A program made the position numbers and the translations under genes. Below the pieces are notes generated by a model that was not told where the DNA came from, did no database searches, and saw nothing but the letters and a program-made list of their open reading frames with translations. A DNA stretch of 5,214 bases, taken from the NCBI GenBank assembly GCA_041581055.1, contig JBFGCT010000226.1, positions 1 to 5,214 of the forward strand, written 5' to 3'. Within the stretch, counting starts at the first letter, position 1. Every line of letters starts with the position of its first letter. The DNA comes from JBFGCT01 sp041581055 (lineage in GTDB: Bacteria > Actinomycetota > Acidimicrobiia > Acidimicrobiales > Ilumatobacteraceae). This document shows, in pieces, positions 1 through 5,214 of the stretch.

Positions 1-1
1 C

Positions 2-1018
2 AAGGCGTGCGACGAGATCTGCCCGGTCAACATCGAGATCACCGACAAGATCTTCGACATGCGCCGGTACCTGTCGCTGATGGAGTCGAACTTCCCCGCC
101 GAGCTCGGCAACGCGTACCGGGCGATGGAGAACCAGGGCAACCCGTGGGGCCTGAACCAGGGGGAGCGCGGGGATTGGGCCGACGACGTCGACGGCGTCA
201 CGATCGTCGACCCCGGCGAGGCGCTCCAGTCCGAGTACCTCTACTGGGTCGGGTGCGCCGGCTCGTTCGACGACAAGAACAAGAAGGTCACCCAGGCGAT
301 GGCCAAGCTGCTGCGGCGGGCCGGTATCGACGTCTCGATCCTCGGGCCGTCGGAGATGTGCACGGGCGACTCGGCCCGCCGGTCGGGCAACGAGTACCTG
401 TTCCAGATGCTCGCCCAGCCGAACGTCGAGATGCTCAACCAGATGGGCGTGAAGAAGATCATCACCCAGTGCCCGCACTGCTTCAACACGCTGCTCAACG
501 AGTACCCCCAGCTCGGCGGGCGCTTCGAGGTCGTGCACCACACGCAGTTGCTCGAGCAGCTGATCGACGCCGGCAAGCTCGACGTCAGCCGGGCGACGCT
601 CGACGAGCGCATCACGTACCACGACTCGTGCTACCTCGGCCGCCACAACGACGTCTACCTCGCGCCGCGCAAGGTCGTCGGCTCGATCAAGGGGATCGAG
701 GTCGTCGAGATGCCGCGCAACGGCACCAAGGGCATGTGCTGCGGCGCCGGCGGGGCGCGCATGTGGATGGAGGAGAACACCGGCGTCAAGGTCAACGACG
801 AGCGGGCGGCCGAGGCGCTGTCGACCGGCGCCAGCCGGGTCGCGACCGCGTGTCCGTTCTGCTACATCATGCTCGACGACGGCGTGAAGGGGGCCGGCGT
901 CGAGGAGGACCAGGTCCGCGTCGCCGACGTCTCGATCCACCTGCTCGACGCGATCGAGGCGGGCGAGGCGAAGCTGGACGAGGTTCCGGCGCCGCTCAGC
1001 CCGACCGCCGGCGACTGA
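2..1018 (+). CDS. etfD: EtfD/FadF-like Fe-S oxidoreductase, C-terminal part (5' end outside window)
   Basis: The open frame enters from the left edge, so 338 codons are visible and the true start lies upstream. It begins inside a ferredoxin-type cluster, with CxxxCP at visible residues 3-8. Two cysteine-rich CCG-type domains follow. In the first, Cys85, CTGD at 120-123 and CPHC at 157-160 are the probable ligands. In the second, Cys210 (HDSCYLGRHN), CCGAGGARMWMEE from 246 and CPFC at 284-287 are. CTGD followed by ARRSGNEYLFQ, in place of a CCG, is as I recall typical of the actinobacterial Rv0338c (EtfD) group. Relatives have an N-terminal membrane domain, lost here, and pass electrons from electron-transfer flavoprotein, reduced by acyl-CoA dehydrogenases, to the membrane quinone pool during fatty-acid oxidation. 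Assignment to the HdrB/GlpC-like CCG superfamily is firm. The exact EtfD role is inferred from motifs. An internal ATG at 59 is not a plausible start because it would remove the CxxxCP motif. The gene converges with the SulP gene. Confidence 0.88.
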   Translation, partial: KACDEICPVNIEITDKIFDMRRYLSLMESNFPAELGNAYRAMENQGNPWGLNQGERGDWADDVDGVTIVDPGEALQSEYLYWVGCAGSFDDKNKKVTQAMAKLLRRAGIDVSILGPSEMCTGDSARRSGNEYLFQMLAQPNVEMLNQMGVKKIITQCPHCFNTLLNEYPQLGGRFEVVHHTQLLEQLIDAGKLDVSRATLDERITYHDSCYLGRHNDVYLAPRKVVGSIKGIEVVEMPRNGTKGMCCGAGGARMWMEENTGVKVNDERAAEALSTGASRVATACPFCYIMLDDGVKGAGVEEDQVRVADVSIHLLDAIEAGEAKLDEVPAPLSPTAGD

Positions 1019-1048
1019 CCTGACCACGATCGATCTGACCGGGTCAGT
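1014..1048. terminator. Inverted repeat between convergent stop codons, possible bidirectional terminator
   Basis: Perfect 7-bp arms, ACTGACC at 1014-1020 and GGTCAGT at 1042-1048, enclose both stop codons (TGA at 1016-1018 on plus, TCA at 1044-1046 for minus). A tighter alternative hairpin is CTGAC at 1035-1039 with GTCAG at 1043-1047 and a CGG loop. TGACC occurs three times (1016, 1021, 1036). No T-tract follows in either direction, so a classical intrinsic terminator is not supported. It may only slow or end convergent transcription. Confidence 0.3.
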
Positions 1049-2774
1049 CCCGCCAGTCCTGCCACTCGACCTTGTGGTCGTGCACGTAATGGGTCGTCGC
1101 CGACCCGATCGTCGAGTAGAAGCGGTGGCCGCCGACGCGGTCGTAGAGGCCGTAGACGCGCAAGCGGTCCTTGACCGGCCCCTTCAACTCGGCGAACCCG
1201 AGCTCGATGCCGCGCCGGTCGAGATCCTCGACGAGGCGCTCGAGCATCGCCGCGGCACTGGTGTCGATGTCGGTCATCGGCTCGGCGGCGACGACGATCC
1301 GCCGGACGTGGTCGGGGGCCTCGGCGAGCACCGCGTTCACGCGCCGCTCGAAGTGGTCGGCGTTGGCGAAGAACAGCGGGGCGTCGAAGCGGAACAGCAC
1401 GAGGCCCGGGATCGCGCGGGCCTCGGGGTGTCGGCTCACGTCGTGGTAGCCCTTGCGCCGATCGACCCGTCCGAGCACCGCGTCGTAGGGCCGCCACACC
1501 CTGCGGATGAAGTTGGCGAGCGACAGGAGGATGGCGACGAGGATCCCGTAGAGCACCCCGAACGCGATCACGCCGACCGTCGCGGCGATCGCCAGCCAGA
1601 ACTCGCTCCGCCGGGCGCGGTACAACCACCGCAACGCGTCGACGTCGAAGAGCTTGATCGCCGCGGCGATGACGATCGCGGCGAGTGCGGTGGACGGCAG
1701 CAGCGCGATGGCGCCGCTGCCGACGACGAGCAGTGCGAGCACCAGCCCGGCGCCGATCACGCCGACGAGTTGCGTGTTGCCGCCGCTGGCGAAGGCGATC
1801 GTCGTCCGACTCGTGCTGGCGCTGACCGGGAAGCCCTGGAACGCGCCCGCGGCGAGGTTGGACGCGCCGAGCGCCATGATCTCGCGGTTCGGGTCGACCC
1901 GGTCGCCGGTCCGGGCGGCGAACCCGCGGGAGAGCGCCGTCGTGTCGGAGAGCGTGACCCAGGCGAGCCCGAGCGACGCGAGGAGCAACGTGGGGAGCGA
2001 ACCGGCGTCGAGGCTCGGCCAGCTCGGCGCCGGGAAGCCTCTCGGGAGCTCGCCGACCACCGCGACCCCGTCCTCGTCGAGCCCGAACGCCCAGACGACC
2101 AGCATCGAGGCGAAGACGGCCACGAGCACGCCCGGCGCGGCCGGCACGACCCGCACCATGACGAGAATGACGACGAGCACGCCAAGTCCGAGCACGAGCG
2201 TGATCGGATCGACCAGACCGTCGGCGACGCCCTCGACGAACTCGCCGAGCTGGCGGAACGGCGCATTCGCCGCGGTCGAGAACCCGGCGAGCTTGGGCAG
2301 CTGGCTGACGACCATCACGACCGCCAGCCCGTTGAGATACCCGAGCTCGACCGGCCGTGACAGCAGCTCGGCGAGCGATCCCAACCGGCTCAGGCCGGCC
2401 AGCACGCACAACGCGCCGGTCATCAACGCCATCACGCTCGCCGCGGCGATCGCCGTCGCCGGGTCGCCATCGCTGACGACGAGCGCCAGCGCGGCGGCGA
2501 TCAGCGGCGCCAGCGACGAGTCGGGACCGAGCAGGAGTATGCGCGACGGGCCGAACGCGGCGTAGGCGAGGAGGGCGGCGACCGTCGTGTACAGACCCGT
2601 CACGGCCGGGACGCCGCCCAGCTCCGCGTAGGCCATGCCGTGGGGGACCATCAGCGCCGTGACCGCGACGCCGGCCACGATGTCGCCGCGCAGCAGCCCG
2701 CGGTGATAGTCGCGGACGAGGCGCACTCCCGGCACGTGGCCGAGCGAATGGACATCGACCCGCATCGCGGACAT
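1044..2774 (-). CDS. SulP-family anion permease with C-terminal STAS domain
   Basis: A 576-residue inner-membrane transporter of the SulP/SLC26 family, a normal length. Family members move sulfate, bicarbonate or other anions, and the substrate cannot be read from sequence. The N-terminal signature VPHGMAYAELGGVPAVTGLY lies at residues 43-62. A second conserved block, SRPVELGYLNGLAVV, starts at 139, and the late-core block DPNREIMALGASNLAAG...GFPVSAS is also present. Long Ala/Val/Leu/Ile-rich stretches between these fit 10-14 membrane helices up to about residue 430. A cytoplasmic STAS domain spans about 457-566, with the usual loop MTDIDTSAAAML near 500-511. I chose ATG 2774. ATG 2765, three codons later, is equally possible. 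Neither has a clear Shine-Dalgarno sequence. The frame stays open far upstream, but that extension lies antisense to sigK and has no transporter character. The gene is divergent from sigK and convergent with the Fe-S gene. No carbonic anhydrase or sulfate-assimilation gene is in view to suggest a substrate. Confidence 0.93.
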   Translation of the reverse strand: MSAMRVDVHSLGHVPGVRLVRDYHRGLLRGDIVAGVAVTALMVPHGMAYAELGGVPAVTGLYTTVAALLAYAAFGPSRILLLGPDSSLAPLIAAALALVVSDGDPATAIAAASVMALMTGALCVLAGLSRLGSLAELLSRPVELGYLNGLAVVMVVSQLPKLAGFSTAANAPFRQLGEFVEGVADGLVDPITLVLGLGVLVVILVMVRVVPAAPGVLVAVFASMLVVWAFGLDEDGVAVVGELPRGFPAPSWPSLDAGSLPTLLLASLGLAWVTLSDTTALSRGFAARTGDRVDPNREIMALGASNLAAGAFQGFPVSASTSRTTIAFASGGNTQLVGVIGAGLVLALLVVGSGAIALLPSTALAAIVIAAAIKLFDVDALRWLYRARRSEFWLAIAATVGVIAFGVLYGILVAILLSLANFIRRVWRPYDAVLGRVDRRKGYHDVSRHPEARAIPGLVLFRFDAPLFFANADHFERRVNAVLAEAPDHVRRIVVAAEPMTDIDTSAAAMLERLVEDLDRRGIELGFAELKGPVKDRLRVYGLYDRVGGHRFYSTIGSATTHYVHDHKVEWQDWRD

Positions 2775-2984
2775 TGTCGCGCCGACGCGCGCGCGGTGTT
2801 CAGGGTCGTTGGTCGCAGACGCCTCTCGTCGTCGGGTGATCCGGATGCCGGTGGTGTGCGAACCAGGTACATGCTCGCCTTCGCGCCGGCGACCGCCGTG
2901 GTCGCGCCCACCGGCTGTCACCGCGCCGCGTCGCGACCCGCCGTCGCCCGCTCCGCGGTGGTCCGCTGCCACAATGGGCGGTTC
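2775..2984. promoter_or_regulatory. Divergent intergenic region between SulP and sigK genes
   Basis: These 210 nt separate the chosen starts of the divergent SulP (minus) and sigK (plus) genes, so promoters for both should lie here. The region is very GC-rich. Apart from one -10-like hexamer near the sigK start, I see no clear -35/-10 pair, operator palindrome or riboswitch-like structure. Open frames run through it on both strands, as expected at this GC content, but they give low-complexity Arg/Ala-rich translations and are not genes. If sigK started at ATG 2871 the gap would shrink to 96 nt. Confidence 0.5.
2967..2975 (+). promoter_or_regulatory. Possible extended -10 element for leaderless sigK transcript
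   Basis: TGCCACAAT combines an extended TGn with the hexamer CACAAT, which matches TATAAT at four of six positions. The hexamer ends 9 nt before the proposed GTG start at 2985, so transcription could begin at or next to the start codon. A leaderless mRNA would fit the lack of a ribosome binding site there, and leaderless genes are common in actinobacteria. No convincing -35 is visible. This is a weak call. Confidence 0.22.
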
Positions 2985-3536
2985 GTGCACGATGTCTCCG
3001 ACCTGTCCGCGCTGGTCGCCCGAGTTCGACAGGGTGACCACGCCGCGTTCGGCTCGCTCTACGACGAGCTGGCGCCGCGGGTGTTCGGTGTGGTCCGGCG
3101 GGTGGTCCGCGACCCGGCGATGTCCGAGGAGGTCACCCAAGAGGTGTTCGCCGAGATGTGGTCGAGCGTCAACCGTTACGACGAGACCCGGGCGAGTGTC
3201 GCCGGCTGGGTGACGATGATCGCCAGGCGGCGGGCGATCGACCGCGTGCGCGCCGAGCAATCGAGACGCAACCGGGCCGACCAGCTGGCGCAAGAGTCGC
3301 CGGTCGCCGAACCGGCGGCCGAGTCGATCGTGACCGATCGCGACGAGGCGACGCGCGTCCACGCCGCGATGGCGACCCTGCCCGACGACCAGCGCGAGGT
3401 CGTCCGTCTCGCGTTCCTCGAGGGCATGACCCACAGCGACATCGCCGACTCACTGGGCGTGCCGCTGGGTACGGTGAAGGGAAGGGTGCGGCTCGCGCTC
3501 AAGCGCCTGCGAGTCGGCCTGGGAGACGAGTCATGA
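2985..3536 (+). CDS. sigK: ECF RNA polymerase sigma factor, SigK-like
   Basis: A 183-residue ECF sigma factor, close to the size of SigK. Region 2 spans about residues 20-91: AAFGSLYDELAPRVFGVV, then the core-binding stretch SEEVTQEVFAEMW at 47-59, then GWVTMIARRRAIDRVRAE at 74-91, which should contact the -10. A short linker rich in Ala, Glu and Pro follows. Region 4 (about 123-178) carries LPDDQREVVRLAFLEGMTHS and the helix-turn-helix DIADSLGVPLGTVKGRVRLA, which reads the -35. The wording around VTMIARRRAIDRVRAEQ and the downstream RskA-type gene place it in the SigK (ECF19-like) group. The start is uncertain. GTG 2985 puts the first helix (DLSALVARV) where SigK has it, while GTG 2958 (192 aa) and ATG 2871 (221 aa) are in frame but add unstructured residues. 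No strong Shine-Dalgarno precedes any of them. The protein contains no cysteine, unlike mycobacterial SigK. Its stop overlaps the rskA start (ATGA), which implies translational coupling. Confidence 0.9.
   Translation: MHDVSDLSALVARVRQGDHAAFGSLYDELAPRVFGVVRRVVRDPAMSEEVTQEVFAEMWSSVNRYDETRASVAGWVTMIARRRAIDRVRAEQSRRNRADQLAQESPVAEPAAESIVTDRDEATRVHAAMATLPDDQREVVRLAFLEGMTHSDIADSLGVPLGTVKGRVRLALKRLRVGLGDES
3521..3526 (+). promoter_or_regulatory. Ribosome binding site of the anti-sigma gene
   Basis: GGGAGA lies inside the last codons of sigK, 6 nt before the ATG at 3533. It is the clearest Shine-Dalgarno sequence in the window and supports this start, which overlaps the sigK stop by four bases (ATGA). 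The arrangement favours coupled production of sigma and anti-sigma factor. Confidence 0.7.
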
Positions 3537-4387
3537 GCGCTGCTGACCGGCTTGACGAACTGATCGCGCTCGCCGCCCTCGGCGAGCTGACCGACGCCGA
3601 CGAGCGCGAGCTCGACGGGCTGCTCGCCGCGGACGCCGACGCCAGCGCCGAGCTGCGGTCGACGCTCGACGCCGCGGCCGCCGTCCAGGCGACGCTCGCC
3701 GAGCCGCCGCCACCCTCGCTGCGCGACCGGGTCATGGCGGCCACGGCGGACATGGCCCAGCTTCCCGCCGACGAGTCGCAGGCCTCGGTCGGACCACCGA
3801 CCGCTGCGGTCTCCGACCCCGGCCCCGCATCCGACCCCGGCCCCGCATCCGACGCCGGCGCCGACATCGCCTCCGACGCCGAGACGGCCGACACGGCCGA
3901 CATCATGTCCGACACGACCTCCGACTCCAACGTGGTCGACCTCGGCGCCCGCCGCCGTCGCCGCATGACGTCGATCATCGCCGCCGCGGCCGCTGCCGTG
4001 ATCATCGTCGTCGGCGGCGCGGTGGTCGTGTCGAACGACCGAGGTGGCGGCGACCAGATCGCCGCCGTGCGCGACGCCGAAGACGTCCAAGCACACCGGT
4101 TGACCGGGGAGCTCGACGGGCTGACCGTGCTGTACTCCCCGTCGGAGCAAGCGCTGGTGGTCGAGGGCGTCGGCGTCCGCAGCCCGAACGGCACGAACGA
4201 CTTCGAGCTGTGGCTCGTCGGTGGACCGGCGGCGATCCCCGTCGGGGTGTTCCGCCCGGGCGATGACGGCCGGGTCGAGCGCCGATTCGACGACGTCGAC
4301 CCGACCGGCTTCGTCCTCGGCGTCACCGAGGAACCGGCCGGCGGCAGCGAGACGCCGACGCTCCCGATCCTGGCGGCCAGCGCCTGA
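3533..4387 (+). CDS. rskA: Membrane-anchored anti-sigma factor, RskA-like
   Basis: A 284-residue single-pass membrane protein expected to bind SigK and keep it inactive. Residues 1-72 form the cytoplasmic sigma-binding part, starting with LDELIALAALGELTDADERE, the usual opening of RskA-type anti-sigma domains. Residues 73-138 are an acidic, Ser/Pro/Ala-rich linker with a short tandem repeat. RRRRR at 140-144 precedes one hydrophobic helix at about 147-167, and this positive-inside signal puts the C-terminus outside. The extracytoplasmic RskA domain (about 185-280) has FELWLVGGPAAIPVGVF and ends with the family hallmark GVTEEPAGGSETPT. In mycobacteria, RskA is cut outside and then within the membrane by the site-2 protease Rip1, freeing SigK. 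The same route is inferred here. There is no cysteine anywhere, so it is not a zinc-binding (HxxxCxxC) anti-sigma factor. At 284 residues it is longer than mycobacterial RskA (about 230), mostly because of the linker. The last 11 codons fall in a tandem duplication that runs past the stop. Confidence 0.9.
   Translation: MSAADRLDELIALAALGELTDADERELDGLLAADADASAELRSTLDAAAAVQATLAEPPPPSLRDRVMAATADMAQLPADESQASVGPPTAAVSDPGPASDPGPASDAGADIASDAETADTADIMSDTTSDSNVVDLGARRRRRMTSIIAAAAAAVIIVVGGAVVVSNDRGGGDQIAAVRDAEDVQAHRLTGELDGLTVLYSPSEQALVVEGVGVRSPNGTNDFELWLVGGPAAIPVGVFRPGDDGRVERRFDDVDPTGFVLGVTEEPAGGSETPTLPILAASA
3812..3865 (+). repeat. 18-bp in-frame tandem repeat in the RskA linker
   Basis: Two identical 18-bp units (3812-3829 and 3830-3847) each encode SDPGPA. 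A third, diverged unit at 3848-3865 encodes SDAGAD. They sit in the cytoplasmic linker between the sigma-binding domain and the membrane helix. The perfect identity of the first two points to recent slippage or duplication, so the number of copies may vary between strains. Confidence 0.9.
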
Positions 4388-4485
4388 GCCGACCGCAGCG
4401 CCCGGCGCCGGCGGCGAGTCACGCCGACGCCTCCCGGGCTGGCGGCCGGCGCGTGAGCGGACCGGAGCGTCCGGTGCCGGCGGTG
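4352..4485 (+). repeat. Imperfect tandem duplication across the rskA stop codon
   Basis: Copy 1 (4352-4416) covers the last 11 codons and stop of rskA plus 29 nt downstream. Copy 2 (4421-4485) follows after 4 nt. By hand alignment about 55 of 66 columns match, with two single-base gaps that cancel. The offset is 69 nt (23 codons), so the frame is kept: copy 1 encodes TPTLPILAASA-stop and copy 2 would encode TPTPPGLAAGA-stop (TGA 4454-4456). A weaker partial echo, sharing GTGAGCGGA, starts at 4530. Copy 2 is not expected to be translated because the TGA at 4385 comes first. Confidence 0.85.
4461..4475 (+). terminator. Hairpin downstream of rskA, possible terminator
   Basis: ACCGGA (4461-4466) and TCCGGT (4470-4475) are perfect inverted arms around a GCG loop. 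With one bulged G the stem extends to CGG/CCG. Copy 1 of the tandem repeat has a different palindrome, CCGGCGCCGG at 4402-4411. The downstream T-rich stretch (TTTCTTCGGTTGT from 4490) is poor and lies 15 nt away, so intrinsic termination is only possible. The gap 4388-4562 between the convergent genes holds nothing else I can identify. Confidence 0.3.
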
Positions 4486-4562
4486 CCGGTTTCTTCGGTT
4501 GTCAAGGTGCTGTCGGTCTGGTGGCGATCGTGAGCGGAGCGCCGGTTGTCCGTGTGGTGGTG

Positions 4563-5214
4563 TCAGGCGGCGATCGTCGTGTCGCGTCGGGGGAGATCGT
4601 GGGGGAGTGGGCTGTGGAGGGTTTGTCCGGTGGGGCCGGTGAAGGTGAGGTGGGTGGGGTTGCCGGTGAGGGTCCAGCCGTGGTCGTGGAGGGCGTGGTG
4701 GTGGTGGTGGCACAGCAGGACCATCTCGTCGAGGTTGGTGAGCCCGCCGCGGGCGGCGAATTGTCGGAGGTGGTGGGCTTGGCACCATTGTGGGGGGCGG
4801 TCGCATCCGGGGTGGCGGCAGCCGTGGTCGCGGGCGACGAGGGCGAGGTGTTGGTTGGGTGAGGCGGTGCGCCGGCCGCCCCCGAAGTTGAGCGTGGCGC
4901 CGGTTTGGTCGGCGACGTAGCGGTGGATGATCGCGTCGCAGCACAGTTGGTCGATCTCGGCGGGGGTGATGACGTCGCCGGTGAGCGTGTCGCGGCCGGC
5001 CCCGCGCGGTGAGGCGAGGTCGTCGACGGTCATCGTGACGATGATCCGGGGCAGGTTGCGGCCGCCGGTGACCTCGCCGCGGTTGTGGGCGGCGGCGAGG
5101 TCGCCGAGGGCGTCGACGCGTCGTTGGTCGGCGGTGCGGCCGGTGTTGTCGAGGCGTTGTTGTTCGGCGAGGTGGGCGAGCGCCAGGCGCAGGGCGCGGG
5201 CGGTGTCGTTGGGG
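4563..5214 (-). CDS. DUF222/13E12-type HNH endonuclease-like protein, C-terminal part (5' end outside window)
   Basis: The minus-strand frame runs off the right edge, so 216 codons are visible. The first ATG in view (5033) is internal, because the frame upstream still reads as family sequence (QRRVDALGDLAAAHN, then LPRIIVTMTVDDL). This is the end of the DUF222 region. A C-terminal HNH domain follows with a complete metal and catalytic set: CRHPGC at visible residues 132-137, Cys144, HH at 147-148, Asn160, Cys168, then a run of five His at 169-173 and His176. The pattern CxxPGCxxPxxxCxxHH...CxxHHxxxH is the standard form in these proteins, so nothing required appears lost in the visible part. 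Such proteins occur in many copies in actinobacteria, including the mycobacterial 13E12 family, and are thought to act on DNA. Their biological role is not established. It converges with rskA. Composition differs from its neighbours: the sense strand is rich in C and A. Confidence 0.88.
   Translation of the reverse strand, partial: PNDTARALRLALAHLAEQQRLDNTGRTADQRRVDALGDLAAAHNRGEVTGGRNLPRIIVTMTVDDLASPRGAGRDTLTGDVITPAEIDQLCCDAIIHRYVADQTGATLNFGGGRRTASPNQHLALVARDHGCRHPGCDRPPQWCQAHHLRQFAARGGLTNLDEMVLLCHHHHHALHDHGWTLTGNPTHLTFTGPTGQTLHSPLPHDLPRRDTTIAA
4589..4621 (+). other. G-quadruplex motif within the HNH gene
   Basis: The plus strand has four G-runs (4589-4593, 4601-4605, 4609-4611, 4619-4621) separated by loops of 7, 3 and 7 nt, which fits the canonical G3+N1-7 pattern. 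It lies on the template strand near the 3' end of the HNH gene. More G-runs follow up to 4659. In GC-rich DNA such motifs can arise by chance, so function is unproven. Confidence 0.45.

Noticed and set aside
359..370. Loss of a cluster ligand in the first CCG domain (CTGD instead of CCG)
   Set aside because: As far as I recall, CTGD is the usual form in the actinobacterial EtfD-like group, so it is not a defect.
1074..2360. Long plus-strand open frame (428 codons) opposite the SulP gene
   Set aside because: Its translation is a low-complexity mix of Arg, Asp, Glu and Gly, it lies wholly antisense to a transporter with clear family motifs, and it has no recognisable domain. High GC makes such frames common.
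2640..2984. Upstream extension of the sigK frame and of the SulP frame into each other's territory
   Set aside because: Both frames stay open because of GC content. The extra residues show no similarity to either family, and each overlaps the other gene or its promoter region.
4388..4562. CRISPR-like or mobile-element ends in the convergent gap
   Set aside because: There are only two diverged adjacent copies plus a faint third, with no spacers, transposase or terminal inverted repeats.
4221..4862. Plus-strand open frame (213 codons) with Gly/Val-rich sequence
   Set aside because: It is antisense to the HNH gene and in another frame of rskA. Its composition reflects the G/T-rich strand and it shows no domain.
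3499..4944. Minus-strand open frame of 481 codons across rskA and the HNH gene
   Set aside because: It is Pro/Arg/Ser-rich, without domains, antisense to rskA and in the wrong frame for the HNH protein. Its internal repeat only mirrors the tandem duplication at 4352-4485.

Overview
The window is GC-rich throughout. Codons strongly favour G or C in the third position, and its gene families are typical of actinobacteria: an EtfD-type Fe-S oxidoreductase, a SigK/RskA sigma/anti-sigma pair and a DUF222-type HNH protein. A high-GC actinobacterium is the best reading. A deep-branching class such as Acidimicrobiia would fit, but the sequence alone does not prove the class.

Layout from left to right. 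(1) Positions 2-1018, plus strand: the C-terminal 338 codons of an EtfD/FadF-like Fe-S oxidoreductase, cut by the window edge. (2) Positions 1044-2774, minus strand: a complete SulP-family anion permease with a C-terminal STAS domain, convergent with the first gene. Their stop codons lie 25 nt apart inside a small inverted repeat. (3) A 210-nt divergent intergenic region at 2775-2984. (4) Positions 2985-3536, plus strand: an ECF sigma factor of the SigK type. (5) Positions 3533-4387, plus strand: its membrane-bound anti-sigma factor of the RskA type, joined by an ATGA overlap. (6) A 175-nt convergent gap at 4388-4562 that carries a degenerate tandem copy of the end of rskA. (7) Positions 4563-5214, minus strand: the C-terminal part of a DUF222/13E12-type HNH endonuclease-like protein, cut by the right edge.

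The clear functional unit is sigK-rskA. The anti-sigma factor should hold the sigma factor at the membrane until regulated proteolysis frees it. The SulP gene shares the divergent upstream region with sigK, so it is a possible but unproven target. The Fe-S oxidoreductase (electron transfer from ETF to the respiratory chain) and the HNH protein look like independent neighbours.

I see no RNA genes, CRISPR array, insertion sequence, phage genes or clearly new system. The most unusual details are the frame-preserving tandem duplication across the rskA stop codon, the long acidic repeat-bearing linker in RskA, the absence of cysteine from both SigK and RskA, and the composition shift with a G-quadruplex motif in the HNH gene.
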